Of a DNA stretch of 64,000 nt, positions 27,083 to 35,467 are shown piece by piece. This stretch comes from Verrucomicrobiaceae bacterium (GTDB lineage: Bacteria > Verrucomicrobiota > Verrucomicrobiia > Verrucomicrobiales > Verrucomicrobiaceae). The stretch is from contig JAIXYN010000053.1 of NCBI GenBank assembly GCA_027490195.1, positions 62,001 to 126,000 on the forward strand. Direction: 5' to 3'. The first letter of the stretch is position 1. Each line of letters starts with the position of its first letter. The position numbers and the translations under genes were made by a program. Under the pieces are notes generated by a model. That model worked only from the letters and a program-made list of their open reading frames with translations. It was not told the origin of the DNA and made no database searches.

Positions 27083-28147
27083 ATGGAATCCCTCTCTCCT
27101 GACCGCCAGGCCAAGCCGGCTCTGAATCGCCACATTCTCTTCTGCTTTTTGCCTCATTCGCTGTTTGCCCTCCTGGCCCTGGGTGTTTGGGGAAGCGGTT
27201 GGTGGCTGCTGCTGCCGATTGTCTTTTTGCAGGTCGCACTGCCGATGTTAGATTGGCTCACCGGCTGGCAGGATGACGGCCACTTTGAGAAGTCCGACTT
27301 CTCCGCGCTGCAAGTGTCTCTGCTCCACTGGAACACGCGACTTTACGCTGTGTTTTACATGGGCTCCATCGTGTGGCTGGCGATGTCTCTGGATCTTTTC
27401 AATGCCATGGAAATGGGCATCCTGATCGCGTGCGCCAGCCTTCTGGGCGGCATCGGTTTTGGCGCAGCGCATGAACTGCTTCATGGGAAGGACAAGCTGG
27501 ATCAAATCACGCAGAGACTGCTCACCACCTTCTTGTTCTACCCTCACTACAAGCTCATCCACATCCGCAGTCATCACGTCCACGCTGGGACAGATCAGGA
27601 TGAAAACACCGCATGGCTGAATGAAAACATCTACGCCTACATCTTTCGCACGATTCCCGGCAGCATGGTCCGCTGCTGGAAAATGGAGGCACGGCGGTGC
27701 AGTGGCGACGGCCTGCTGAAGAACAAAATGTTCATCTACGCCCTGGGTCAGGTGGCGCTCCTGATTGGCCTGTTTCTGGTTTCAGGCCCGAACGGCACGC
27801 TGTTTTATCTGGCTCACATTCTGGGCGCCCACATCGTCCTGGAGTCGGTCAATTACATCCAGCACTACGGCCTCATGCGCCAAAAGACAGACGGTGAATA
27901 TGAAAAGACCGGCGCGGAGCACTCCTGGGACACCTACCACTTTTTCTCCAGCTACATCACCTTCCGCGTCGGCCACCACTCCTACCACCACATCGCGGTG
28001 AAGCCCTACTACCTCCTGGACCCCGAGCCCCAGGCCCCCAAGCTTCCGGTCGGTTACTTCTGGGCCATCGCCATGGTGCTGCTGCCCCCATGGTGGCGCA
28101 GTGTGATCAATCCCAAGCTGAATGTGGCCGCAGCGCCGGCCGTCTAG
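27083..28147 (+). CDS. AlkB-like alkane monooxygenase/fatty acid desaturase
   Basis: 354 aa integral membrane di-iron enzyme. Hydrophobic helices occur at about 20-55, 90-110 and 215-260. The histidine boxes are HELLHG (about 134-139), HIRSHHVHAGTDQDEN (about 158-173), NYIQHYG (about 262-268) and FRVGHHSYHH (about 295-304), the eight-His pattern of AlkB-type alkane 1-monooxygenases. It probably hydroxylates or desaturates a hydrocarbon chain using rubredoxin; no rubredoxin gene is adjacent. Its stop overlaps the 3' end of the convergent yjdM by four bases. Confidence 0.9.
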   Translation: MESLSPDRQAKPALNRHILFCFLPHSLFALLALGVWGSGWWLLLPIVFLQVALPMLDWLTGWQDDGHFEKSDFSALQVSLLHWNTRLYAVFYMGSIVWLAMSLDLFNAMEMGILIACASLLGGIGFGAAHELLHGKDKLDQITQRLLTTFLFYPHYKLIHIRSHHVHAGTDQDENTAWLNENIYAYIFRTIPGSMVRCWKMEARRCSGDGLLKNKMFIYALGQVALLIGLFLVSGPNGTLFYLAHILGAHIVLESVNYIQHYGLMRQKTDGEYEKTGAEHSWDTYHFFSSYITFRVGHHSYHHIAVKPYYLLDPEPQAPKLPVGYFWAIAMVLLPPWWRSVINPKLNVAAAPAV

Positions 28148-28485
28148 CTGACGACCTTCTTCACAAAGCAGGCCTTCAGGCCGATCGCGATCCCGTCCAT
28201 CTTGCAGGAGATCTCGTGGTCGCCATCCACCAGACGGATGGGCTTGGATTTGGTGCCCACCTTGAGCACATCATTGGAGCCCTTGAGCTTCAGATCCTTG
28301 ATCATCGCCACGATGTCGCCATCCGCGAGCACCGCACCGTAGGCATCCTTCACCACGCGCTCTGCATCCGGCTCGTCTGCCGCAGCCTCCTTCGGCCACT
28401 CGTGACCGCAGGTCATGCATTCAAAGCGGTCGGCGTGGTCCAGGACATCATTCATCTCGCACATCGGGCAGGCAGGTTGGCTCAT
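28144..28485 (-). CDS. yjdM: zinc-ribbon protein YjdM (PhnA family)
   Basis: 113 aa. An N-terminal zinc ribbon CPMC...CMTC (about residues 6-28) precedes a beta-barrel domain with GDIVAMIKDLKLKGSNDVLK, VGTKSKPIRLV and the terminal KACFVKKV, the YjdM/PhnA fold. Despite the old name alkylphosphonate uptake protein, the role is not firmly known. The frame opens with a TTG at 28491, but the ATG at 28485 is the natural start. Overlaps the 3' end of the AlkB-like gene. Confidence 0.93.
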   Translation of the reverse strand: MSQPACPMCEMNDVLDHADRFECMTCGHEWPKEAAADEPDAERVVKDAYGAVLADGDIVAMIKDLKLKGSNDVLKVGTKSKPIRLVDGDHEISCKMDGIAIGLKACFVKKVVS

Positions 28486-28587
28486 AGGCAATGACCAGAC
28501 ACTTCACGGGCATGAAACTCAAGCGCTGACTGAACTTCGCCAATTTCAGCGCATGAACTCGCCAGATTTACTCGTTACCTTGCGCCC

Positions 28588-29337
28588 ATGAACATCCGCC
28601 CTCTCCTTGTCCCTTTCCTCCTCATCAGTGCTGCAACTTTTGCAGCTGACCTGCCCAAGATCCCTTCCAAGCCCATCGCCGAGAAGAAGGAACTGCTCTT
28701 CTCCGATGAGATGAACAGCAGCGACCACGACAAGCGCTGGCACCGCGTGGTGGACACCTTTGTCTTTGAAAACAACGCGCTCAAAGGCACGCAGACCCGC
28801 GTGAAGGACGAGCCCTCCAAGGATGGCAAATCAATCATCAAGGCCCATGCCGCCGTCTATGGCCTGGAAGTCCCCACCAAGGACACCGTGATCGAGGTGA
28901 AGATGCGATTCGATGGTTGCACGATGATGGATGTGGAATTCGACGACCGCAAATACACCGCCGCCCACTACGGCCACCTCTGCCGTGCCCAGATCCGTCT
29001 GGACAAGGTGACCCTCATGGATGAGCGCGAAGGCAGCCAGAACTTGATCATCAAAGAGCTGCGCAACGACCCCACCAAGAAGGACGAAGTGAACAAGCTC
29101 ATGGCCGGCAAAAGCGCCACCTTCCCCGTGAAGTTGGAGCAGAACAAGGAATACACCGTCGTGGTGGAAACCGTGGGCGATGAAATGCGCGTGAGCATTG
29201 ATGGCAAAGCCGTGGCCTTCCTGAAGTCCGCCGGCATCGGTCACGAAACCAAGTCCAAGATCGAACTCGGCGTCGCTGGCCAGAGCGGCTGGTTTGACGA
29301 CATCAAGGTCTGGAACGCCGCCCCTGCCAAGAAGTAA
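28588..29337 (+). CDS. secreted DUF1080-like protein
   Basis: 249 aa. A signal peptide (MNIRPLLVPFLLISAATFAA) is followed by a polar linker and a jelly-roll-like domain: ELLFSDEMNSSDHDKRWHRV, FVFENNALKGT, DTVIEVKMRFDG, EYTVVVETVGDEMRVSIDGK and SGWFDDIKVWNA. It is the full-length paralogue of the truncated gene at 14961 and more distantly of 21214. Related proteins in this phylum are thought to bind or cleave polysaccharides. It stands alone and ends in a strong terminator. Confidence 0.8.
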   Translation: MNIRPLLVPFLLISAATFAADLPKIPSKPIAEKKELLFSDEMNSSDHDKRWHRVVDTFVFENNALKGTQTRVKDEPSKDGKSIIKAHAAVYGLEVPTKDTVIEVKMRFDGCTMMDVEFDDRKYTAAHYGHLCRAQIRLDKVTLMDEREGSQNLIIKELRNDPTKKDEVNKLMAGKSATFPVKLEQNKEYTVVVETVGDEMRVSIDGKAVAFLKSAGIGHETKSKIELGVAGQSGWFDDIKVWNAAPAKK

Positions 29338-29353
29338 ACTTTCCTGGAAACTC

Positions 29354-29971
29354 TCACGAAGCGCGAGGTGCAGCACCTCGCGCTTTTTTAATGCTCGCCA
29401 CCACGCGCCAGCCCAGCAGCACAGCCAGCACCACCGCGAAGAAGAACGGATACGTGACATCCGACTTCACGATGATCCAGTAGTGCAGCACACCGCCGAT
29501 GGTGATGTAATAGGTGAGGCGATGAAGCTGCGCCCAGCGCGGACCGCCGAGCTTCTTGATCATCGCATTGGTGGAGGTGACCGCCAGCGGCACCATGAGC
29601 AGAAAGCTGAACATGCCGATGGCGATGAAGGGCCGCTTGTACACATCGCCGATCACGGTTCCCAGCTGCCAGTCACGATCATAGGCCAGGTAAGTGAGCA
29701 GATGCGCGAAGCCGTAAAAGAACGCATACAGGCCGAGCAGGCGGCGCTGCTTGAGCAGCCAATTCCAGCCATACATTTTGCGCAGCGGTGTCACCAGCAG
29801 CGTGAGGATGAGGAAGACCAGCGTCAGCACGCCCGTTGCACGCGTGACGAACTCCACCGGATTTGCCCCCAGCTTGCCGCGCCAGCCGTCGATCAAGATG
29901 AGCACGGCGGGCAGCAGGCCATTAAAAACAAAAAGCTGCCGGTGAAATCGTGTGTCTGCGCTGAAGGTCAT
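29354..29971 (-). CDS. msrQ: MsrPQ heme-binding membrane subunit MsrQ
   Basis: 205 aa with six hydrophobic helices of the ferric-reductase-like type. Conserved MsrQ features are the GLYAFFYGFAHLLTYLAYDR block, LGGPRWAQLHRLTYYITIGG with its heme-ligand histidines, and HYWIIVKSD. MsrQ takes electrons from the quinone pool or flavin reductase and passes them to periplasmic MsrP to reduce methionine sulfoxide. ATG 29971 lies five bases after the msrP stop; a TTG at 29980 would overlap it. Clear operon with msrP. Confidence 0.93.
   Translation of the reverse strand: MTFSADTRFHRQLFVFNGLLPAVLILIDGWRGKLGANPVEFVTRATGVLTLVFLILTLLVTPLRKMYGWNWLLKQRRLLGLYAFFYGFAHLLTYLAYDRDWQLGTVIGDVYKRPFIAIGMFSFLLMVPLAVTSTNAMIKKLGGPRWAQLHRLTYYITIGGVLHYWIIVKSDVTYPFFFAVVLAVLLGWRVVASIKKARGAAPRAS
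29359..29389 (+). terminator. Rho-independent terminator
   Basis: AGCGCGAGGT and ACCTCGCGCT form a GC-rich stem around a short loop, directly followed by TTTTTT. It ends the DUF1080-like gene and overlaps the 3' end of convergent msrQ. Confidence 0.85.
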
Positions 29972-29976
29972 ATGGG

Positions 29977-30942
29977 TCAAAAATCCACGCTGAGGTCCAT
30001 GCCCTTGTAAAGGTGCGTCACCTGTTCCGCATAGCCGTTGAACATGAGTGTGGGCCGCGAGCCCATCTCGCCGATGCGCCGCTCATGCGCCTGCGACCAG
30101 CGCGGGTGGTCCACCTTGGGGTTCACGTTCGAGTAGAAGCCGTACTCCCCCGGATTCGCGAGGCTCCAGGTGGTGGGCGGTTCGCGGTCCATCAGCGTGA
30201 TCTTCACCACCGACTTGATGCTCTTGAAGCCATACTTCCAGGGCACCACCAGCCGCACCGGCGCACCGTTTTGATTCGGCAGCGTCTTACCATACAGTCC
30301 GGTGGCCAGCAGCGTCAGCGGGTGCATCGCCTCATCCAGCCGCAGGCCTTCCACATAGGGCAGATCGATGCCGGCGTAGCGTGAGTCAGGCATCTGCTTG
30401 ATGTCGTAGTATGTCTCAAACGCGACATGCGTCGCGGAGCTCAGCGGCTCCACCTGGCTCAATAATTTGGACAACGGAAACCCCACCCAAGGGATGACCA
30501 TCGACCACCCCTCCACACAGCGGAAGCGGTAGGTGCGCTCCACGGATTCAAACTTGAGCAGGTCCGCGAGATCAAAGGTGCGCGGCTTCTGCACCAGACC
30601 GCCCACCTGCACGCTCCACGGATCAGTGACAAAATTCTTCGCCTTCGCCGCGACGGCTGATTTGTCGGTCGAGAACTCGTAGTAGTTGTTGTAGCCCGCG
30701 ATGTCGGTGAACGAGTTCACCTTCTCATCCGCTGCCAGCGTCGTTTGCAACGCAGGCTCAGCCACCGTGGCGATGGCGGCCCCCGTGTTCGCCACTTCAG
30801 GCCGAGGGCTGAAGGTGCGGTACAGCCCCGCCGTGGCCAGCGTGGAGCCCGCCCAGATGGCGGACTTCATGAAGAAGCGCCGATTGAGAAAAGTCTCCTC
30901 AGGTGTGACCTCACTGGAGGGAATGTGGGAACGGTCTTTCAT
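29977..30942 (-). CDS. msrP: periplasmic methionine sulfoxide reductase MsrP
   Basis: 321 aa. Twin-arginine motif NRRFFMKSA (about 20-28) for export with bound molybdopterin. The molybdenum ligand is Cys142 in [10 protein letters not shown]. The SPDSRY-like stretch ([18 protein letters not shown]), [19 protein letters not shown] and the C-terminal [17 protein letters not shown] are family blocks. MsrP repairs oxidised methionine in envelope proteins. ATG 30942 places the Tat motif at a normal distance; the frame is open further up but not conserved-looking. Followed directly by msrQ. Confidence 0.95.
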   Translation of the reverse strand: MKDRSHIPSSEVTPEETFLNRRFFMKSAIWAGSTLATAGLYRTFSPRPEVANTGAAIATVAEPALQTTLAADEKVNSFTDIAGYNNYYEFSTDKSAVAAKAKNFVTDPWSVQVGGLVQKPRTFDLADLLKFESVERTYRFRCVEGWSMVIPWVGFPLSKLLSQVEPLSSATHVAFETYYDIKQMPDSRYAGIDLPYVEGLRLDEAMHPLTLLATGLYGKTLPNQNGAPVRLVVPWKYGFKSIKSVVKITLMDREPPTTWSLANPGEYGFYSNVNPKVDHPRWSQAHERRIGEMGSRPTLMFNGYAEQVTHLYKGMDLSVDF

Positions 30943-31059
30943 GACGGACGAAGCATGCTGTTCCAAGTGTGAGGAGCAAGCGGTTGGTTTATTCCCACAC
31001 AATGAATGCCAATTGGCAAGTTGCATCCGCCGCCATCAGATCACAGGCTTTGCCCCTCC

Positions 31060-31857
31060 ATGTCCCTCCTCGAACGCCTCTTTTCCATCGGCCCCGTCCG
31101 CAAAGCTATCTGGCAGTTGTGGTATCCCTACCTCACGCGGCGGCTGCGCAGCGAAGAAGTGCTGTTTTTGAATTACGCCTTTGAAACCGACCCGCCCGTG
31201 GGCCTGCAGCTCGACCCCGCTGACGAAGCGAATCGCGCCTGCATCCAGCTCTACCATCACGTGGCCACTCAGGTGGATCTGCAGGGCACGAACGTGCTGG
31301 AAGTGAGCTGCGGCCATGGCGGCGGTGCCTCCTGGCTCACCCGCACGCTGCATCCCGCGAGCTACACAGGTCTCGATCTCAACCCCACCGGCATCGCCTT
31401 CTGCAAGAAGCGCCATCAGGTCAGCGGCCTTCGCTTTGTGCAGGGAGATGCACAGTCGCTATCATTCCCTCCGCAAACGTTTGATGCCGTGATCAATGTC
31501 GAGGCCTCGCACTGCTACCCCGACTTCCCCGGCTTCCTGGCCAAAGTCGCACGCGTGCTGAAAACGGGCGGTCATTTTCTCTATGCCGACTTTCGCTTCC
31601 GCGATCAGTGGGCCGAGTGGGAGCAGGCCATCGCCCAAGCACCGCTCGAGATCGTGCAGACACGCGACATCCGCCCCGAAGTGCTGCGCGGCATGGAGAC
31701 CAATGCCGTGCGCAGCGAGGCTCTCATCTGCCAGCGCCTGCCCAAGTTTCTGCACTCCCTGGGCCGCGACTTCGCCGGACTGCCAGGCGCACGCGTGTAT
31801 GAGGCGCTGAAGTCAGGTGAGCTTTCCTACCGCTCCTGGTGCTTTCGCAAGCCCTGA
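31060..31857 (+). CDS. class I SAM-dependent methyltransferase
   Basis: 265 aa. Motif I is LEVSCGHGGGASWL, with GLDLNPTGI as the acidic loop, VQGDAQSL as motif II and VLKTGGHFLYADFR as the post-motif strand. The N-terminus (MSLLERLFSIGPVRKAIWQL, LNYAFETDPPVGLQLDPAD) resembles the phenolphthiotriol/phthiotriol-type methyltransferase group rather than rRNA enzymes. Substrate is unknown, perhaps a lipid or polyketide. Divergent from msrP with about 117 bases between. Confidence 0.88.
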   Translation: MSLLERLFSIGPVRKAIWQLWYPYLTRRLRSEEVLFLNYAFETDPPVGLQLDPADEANRACIQLYHHVATQVDLQGTNVLEVSCGHGGGASWLTRTLHPASYTGLDLNPTGIAFCKKRHQVSGLRFVQGDAQSLSFPPQTFDAVINVEASHCYPDFPGFLAKVARVLKTGGHFLYADFRFRDQWAEWEQAIAQAPLEIVQTRDIRPEVLRGMETNAVRSEALICQRLPKFLHSLGRDFAGLPGARVYEALKSGELSYRSWCFRKP

Positions 31858-32184
31858 TCAGGCCCCGATGGCCAGCCAGTTGAACTCCACGGAGAAAACC
31901 CGCGACGCATCCCACGTGGAGATGACCGCCTGAAAGCCGAACTCCGTGACGTTTTCCGCTTTCACCGTGATGCGCGAGCTTTCCCGCCGGTCCATGTCAA
32001 AACCCGTGAGGCCGAGGTGCACGACAGGGACGAACGCGAAGGGGGAGTCAAACACGACATCAAAGACGAAATTCCTTGGCTCCGCAAAGTCCGGATAAAC
32101 CACATCAAGCGTCCATCCTGGGGTCAGGATTCCGACACCCACGTTGGACGACAGGACTTGCCAGGGGACAGCGGATGAATACAT
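31858..32184 (-). CDS. H-type lectin domain protein
   Basis: 108 aa and essentially one domain. The pattern FDSPFAFVPVVHLGLTGFD, RITVKAENVTEFGF, VISTWDASRVF and FNWLAIG matches the H-type lectin family (Pfam H_lectin, as in Helix pomatia agglutinin and discoidin), which binds N-acetylgalactosamine as a trimer. No signal peptide is seen, so it may be cytosolic, surface-released or part of another assembly. GGAG six bases before the ATG at 32184 decides the start, over ATG 32205. It lies between the methyltransferase gene (convergent) and the Tat molybdoenzyme (same strand). Confidence 0.75.
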   Translation of the reverse strand: MYSSAVPWQVLSSNVGVGILTPGWTLDVVYPDFAEPRNFVFDVVFDSPFAFVPVVHLGLTGFDMDRRESSRITVKAENVTEFGFQAVISTWDASRVFSVEFNWLAIGA

Positions 32185-32251
32185 GCGAACTCCATACAGC
32201 AGCATCCGGGCCGATCACCACCCTCTTTGTTGTCACAACTCAAAATGGAAC

Positions 32252-33475
32252 CTACGCCACCACTTCCAGCAGCGCCTTCTGAATGTTGTTCTTTCCGGAC
32301 TTCGGAAACGGGCGCGGCATTGGCTGGGCATGGCCGTTTTCATCAATCGTCCGGCAGCGCAGCTCGTACTTTCCAGGCGCTAGTTTGAACGGTTTGGCCG
32401 TCCAGCGGCACAGCGTGTGCCGCAGCGGCCACTGGCGCGGGTTGCGCGTCACGGGATCAAACTGCACGGGGTGCAAGGGCGCGCCTTTGAAGCCTGCGAT
32501 GCCGCTGCCATCAAACGGCACGATCTCCGCCTCCTGCCAAGGTGCCTGGGTGAAGTGCGGATCGTTCGCAGGCAGCGGCGCATTCACGTCGCGCAGCCAG
32601 TACTGCACTTGCTTGAGGCCTGAGATGCCCACCTGCGCGTTGCCATGCAAGGTCAGTTCATCCTTCGCGCTGATCTTGGCCGGCAGATCGCCAAAGCGAG
32701 CGAAGGTCTTGAGCCAGGAGTTGATGTCGTTGTTGCCGTTCGCGTAGGTGTCATCCGACTGATGCGCATTGGTGAAGCCGACGCGCTGCAGCCACTTGAC
32801 CGATTTGAAACCATAAGCCTCCGGCACAATCATGCGCACGGGACCGCCACGCTCGCCGGTGAGAAATTCGCCATTGAGCTTGTAGCAGAGCATCACGGGC
32901 AGCTCTCCGGGCGGATCTTCAAAGACGCGGTTCATCGGCAGGTAGCATTTGAAGATCTGCTTTGGGTCCTCGTTGTGGTGGCCGTGATACCAAACATGGC
33001 GCAGATTTTCCACCGGTCCGCAGTGCCACAGTACATCGCGCAGCGGCACCCCTTCCCACAGGCCATGCCCCAGCGGATCGGCGAGGTTGTTGCAGGTGAT
33101 GACTTTCAAATAACTGACCGCCTTCGTCTTCGCGATCTCCATCAGCTTTTCAAACGTCAGCGCTGTGCCGTCACTGCGCAGCATGGGATGCTCGATCTTG
33201 GAGTTGCTGGCCGGATCGGCGATGATTTCCAGCTGCCACGTCTCGCGCACCATGCCGATCTCACGCAGCTTTTCGATGGGCTGTTTGTACGGCAGCGGAT
33301 TGCCGCGCTCCACGTTGTAAAAATCTCCCGAAGGCGTGATGCAGCAGCCGCCTTCCTCGCACACCGGTCCCGTCTTTTTCCCAGCCGCTTGCAGTTCCGC
33401 ATGAGTCGTCAGCACCGCAGCGCCCGCAGTACCAAGCTTGAATAAATCACGTCGGGAGAGTGCTCTTGCCTTCAT
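32252..33475 (-). CDS. Tat-exported sulfite oxidase-family molybdoenzyme
   Basis: 407 aa. Twin-arginine signal SRRDLFKLGTAGAAVL near residues 7-22. The cysteine in ITCNNLADP (Cys128) is the molybdenum ligand of sulfite-oxidase family proteins. HHNEDPKQIF, GGPVRMIVPEAYGFKSVKWL and a C-terminal dimerisation domain ending APGKYELRCRTIDENGHAQP follow. An extra N-terminal cysteine cluster CEEGGCC (residues 39-45) is unusual and could bind a metal. A sulfite or sulfoxide substrate is likely; cytochrome partners are not adjacent. This is the second Mo enzyme within 3 kb, after msrP. Confidence 0.92.
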   Translation of the reverse strand: MKARALSRRDLFKLGTAGAAVLTTHAELQAAGKKTGPVCEEGGCCITPSGDFYNVERGNPLPYKQPIEKLREIGMVRETWQLEIIADPASNSKIEHPMLRSDGTALTFEKLMEIAKTKAVSYLKVITCNNLADPLGHGLWEGVPLRDVLWHCGPVENLRHVWYHGHHNEDPKQIFKCYLPMNRVFEDPPGELPVMLCYKLNGEFLTGERGGPVRMIVPEAYGFKSVKWLQRVGFTNAHQSDDTYANGNNDINSWLKTFARFGDLPAKISAKDELTLHGNAQVGISGLKQVQYWLRDVNAPLPANDPHFTQAPWQEAEIVPFDGSGIAGFKGAPLHPVQFDPVTRNPRQWPLRHTLCRWTAKPFKLAPGKYELRCRTIDENGHAQPMPRPFPKSGKNNIQKALLEVVA

Positions 33476-33516
33476 ACCGATGATTTAAACCCAGACTTCC
33501 AGCAAAAGACAAGTTC

Positions 33517-34137
33517 TCAATCTGGCAGCTTGTTGGCAGCTGGAGCAGGAGGCGCAGCGCCTTTCACCGTGACGCCATTGCCTGCGTTTTCCAGGGTGGG
33601 ATCAAAGGCAAACTCAAAGATGGCCCCGTCCAGCTTGTTGAGGAAGTACTCCTGCAGCAGCTCGGCATCGTCAGAAAACATAGCCTCCAGCCAGGCCCGG
33701 CTTTCAGCATCGCCGAGTTTGCCAAATCCGATATTCAGCATGCCGTGCTCCAGCCCTCTGGCGGCTATGATAGCCTCCATGCGCTTTTCCATCTCGCTCT
33801 GAAACTCAGGCGTGTCCATCAGCTGCTCAAGGCGCTTCATGAACGGGGCCAGCTCTCCGCCCTTGTTCAGTTCCTCGGGAGGAACGTCTTTGTAGCGGCG
33901 GATGAAGTCATCCACCTTGCGGCGCACGGCTTCAGACACCTGCCTTGGCCTGTAGTGCTTGGCCTGCGCCTCTTGTTTGGGAACTGTTTCCTCACTGGCC
34001 AGTGAAGGAGCTGCTGCTTTTACAGGGACCGGCTTGTCAGCCACCACGGAAGGCTTGGGTTTCGTTGGCTGCCATTTCAGCCACACCAGCGCAAAGAAGA
34101 ACCCCGAGGCCAGCAGCAAGACAAGGTTCTTGTTCAT
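33517..34137 (-). CDS. membrane-anchored protein of unknown function
   Basis: 206 aa. A signal anchor (MNKNLVLLLASGFFFALVWL) is followed by a Pro/Lys/Ala linker, a helical charged region (RPRQVSEAVRRKVDDFIRRY, ELAPFMKRLEQLMDTPEFQS) and a Pro/Ala-rich tail. No family is recognised. It lies 15 bases after the uracil-DNA glycosylase gene on the same strand, so it is probably cotranscribed, though no functional link is evident. Confidence 0.65.
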   Translation of the reverse strand: MNKNLVLLLASGFFFALVWLKWQPTKPKPSVVADKPVPVKAAAPSLASEETVPKQEAQAKHYRPRQVSEAVRRKVDDFIRRYKDVPPEELNKGGELAPFMKRLEQLMDTPEFQSEMEKRMEAIIAARGLEHGMLNIGFGKLGDAESRAWLEAMFSDDAELLQEYFLNKLDGAIFEFAFDPTLENAGNGVTVKGAAPPAPAANKLPD

Positions 34138-34152
34138 GCGGGGTGAAGCAGA

Positions 34153-35040
34153 TTATTTCGCCTGAAAGTAGCCGCGCTGCTTCTCGCTGATGGGCAGGCC
34201 GAGCTTTTCCATGACCTTGAGCATGTCCTCCCACACGGCGCGCTTGGCACGAATGCCGTCACCCGTTTGCTCTTCCCGCAGCAGGTAGGACGGATGGTAG
34301 GTGACCATGGTCGGAATGCCGCCGGTGCTGTGAAACTTTCCGCGCAGACCGCCGACCGTGCCAGGAATGCCGAGCCCTTCGGCTGCGGTGGCACCGAGGG
34401 CCACGATGACCAGCGGCTTGATGAGATCAATCTCCGTGAGTACGAAGGGCACGCAGGCGCGCATCTCTTCGGCGGTGGGCTTGCGGTTGCCGCTGCCCTG
34501 GTTGTCCATGGCAGGACGAAATTTGCAGATGTTGCTGATGTACACCCTCCGGCGTTCGAGCCCCATCGCCTTGATGATGGCGGTAAGTTTCTGCCCCGCC
34601 GGACCCACGAAGGGCTCGCCCAGCTTTTCTTCCTCAGCTCCTGGTGCTTCACCGACAAACATCAGCGATGCCAGCGGACTCCCCACGGCAAAGACCATCG
34701 TTTTGCGCAGGCTGCTCATGGAAAGCGCGGGCTCCCACGTTTCAGCCATCGCGCGCAATGCCGCGAGCTTTTCTTCGAGCGTCTCACCAGCCACTTCGAG
34801 CAACTGTGTCTTCTTCGTTTCCGGCGGCGGAGTCTCGATCAAAATGCGCGCGGCAGGTGCAGGCGCAGGTGCCGCAGCAAAAGATCGAGACGGCTCAGGC
34901 GCGGGAGCAGCACGCGCCGCAGGCTCTCGCACGACACCCGTCAGCCTGTCCATCGTCCCCGGACGCAACGAGACGTGCGTCTTCCCCAGCATCTGACGTT
35001 GCTGCAGGTGCTGTTTGAGGAGTTGCGAGGCGGCGGACAT
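34153..35040 (-). CDS. uracil-DNA glycosylase, family 4/5-like, atypical
   Basis: 295 aa. The first ~100 residues are an Ala/Pro-rich, poorly conserved extension. The UDG core shows [20 protein letters not shown] (motif 1) and [12 protein letters not shown] (motif 3), as in the bacterial/archaeal family 4 enzymes, which excise uracil or deaminated bases. Two of the usual four 4Fe-4S cysteines are absent: the N-terminal CxxC pair is replaced by [12 protein letters not shown], while NICKFRP (cysteine shifted) and RACVPFV remain. The cluster is therefore probably lost or altered. Start ATG 35040. Confidence 0.85.
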   Translation of the reverse strand: MSAASQLLKQHLQQRQMLGKTHVSLRPGTMDRLTGVVREPAARAAPAPEPSRSFAAAPAPAPAARILIETPPPETKKTQLLEVAGETLEEKLAALRAMAETWEPALSMSSLRKTMVFAVGSPLASLMFVGEAPGAEEEKLGEPFVGPAGQKLTAIIKAMGLERRRVYISNICKFRPAMDNQGSGNRKPTAEEMRACVPFVLTEIDLIKPLVIVALGATAAEGLGIPGTVGGLRGKFHSTGGIPTMVTYHPSYLLREEQTGDGIRAKRAVWEDMLKVMEKLGLPISEKQRGYFQAK

Positions 35041-35148
35041 GGGAGGAAATGACGAATGCAGAATGGCGAATGACGAAGGAATGTCGAATGCGGAGATTCA
35101 GTCCTTCGTCAATCCTCATCATGGCTCGATGATAGCCAACCCTGGAAA

Positions 35149-35388
35149 TCAGTTGTCATCCCCCGCGCGCAGCTCACACATCGCTTCATCTGAGCTGGGC
35201 ACGGCCCCCTCATGAAACTGGCGCGCGTATCCGATCATCGCCACAGGGCCCGGCACGACTGCTGTCGGCTCATCCATGATTTCCACGCGAAATTCATGAT
35301 CGGAAACCTGGGAGCATCGCAAATGGTTGACCGCCTCCGGCTTGAGCCATTTCAGCAGGCTGGCGGGGATGGTTACAGGCGCATTCAT
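35149..35388 (-). CDS. small antitoxin-like protein (orphan)
   Basis: 79 aa. The N-terminus APVTIPASLLKWLKPEAVNH resembles the beta-strand start of small antitoxins, and the end, VAMIGYARQFHEGAVPSSDEAMCELR, resembles the toxin-binding tails of VapB-like proteins. No PIN or RelE toxin frame follows within 100 bases; the sequence there reads MTTDFQGWLSSSHDED then stops. Family assignment is by pattern only. It could equally be an unrelated small protein. Confidence 0.45.
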   Translation of the reverse strand: MNAPVTIPASLLKWLKPEAVNHLRCSQVSDHEFRVEIMDEPTAVVPGPVAMIGYARQFHEGAVPSSDEAMCELRAGDDN

Positions 35389-35467
35389 GCATTAAAGTCT
35401 CACGCCTGTTGGACAAGTCAAAGAGGGTTTATTGTCGCCACGGCTGCCCATCTGCCCTCCTTTCACC

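Noticed and set aside
32229-32260. Second TGTCACA (ECF41-like) site
   Set aside because: No CGTC at the required 16-base spacing.
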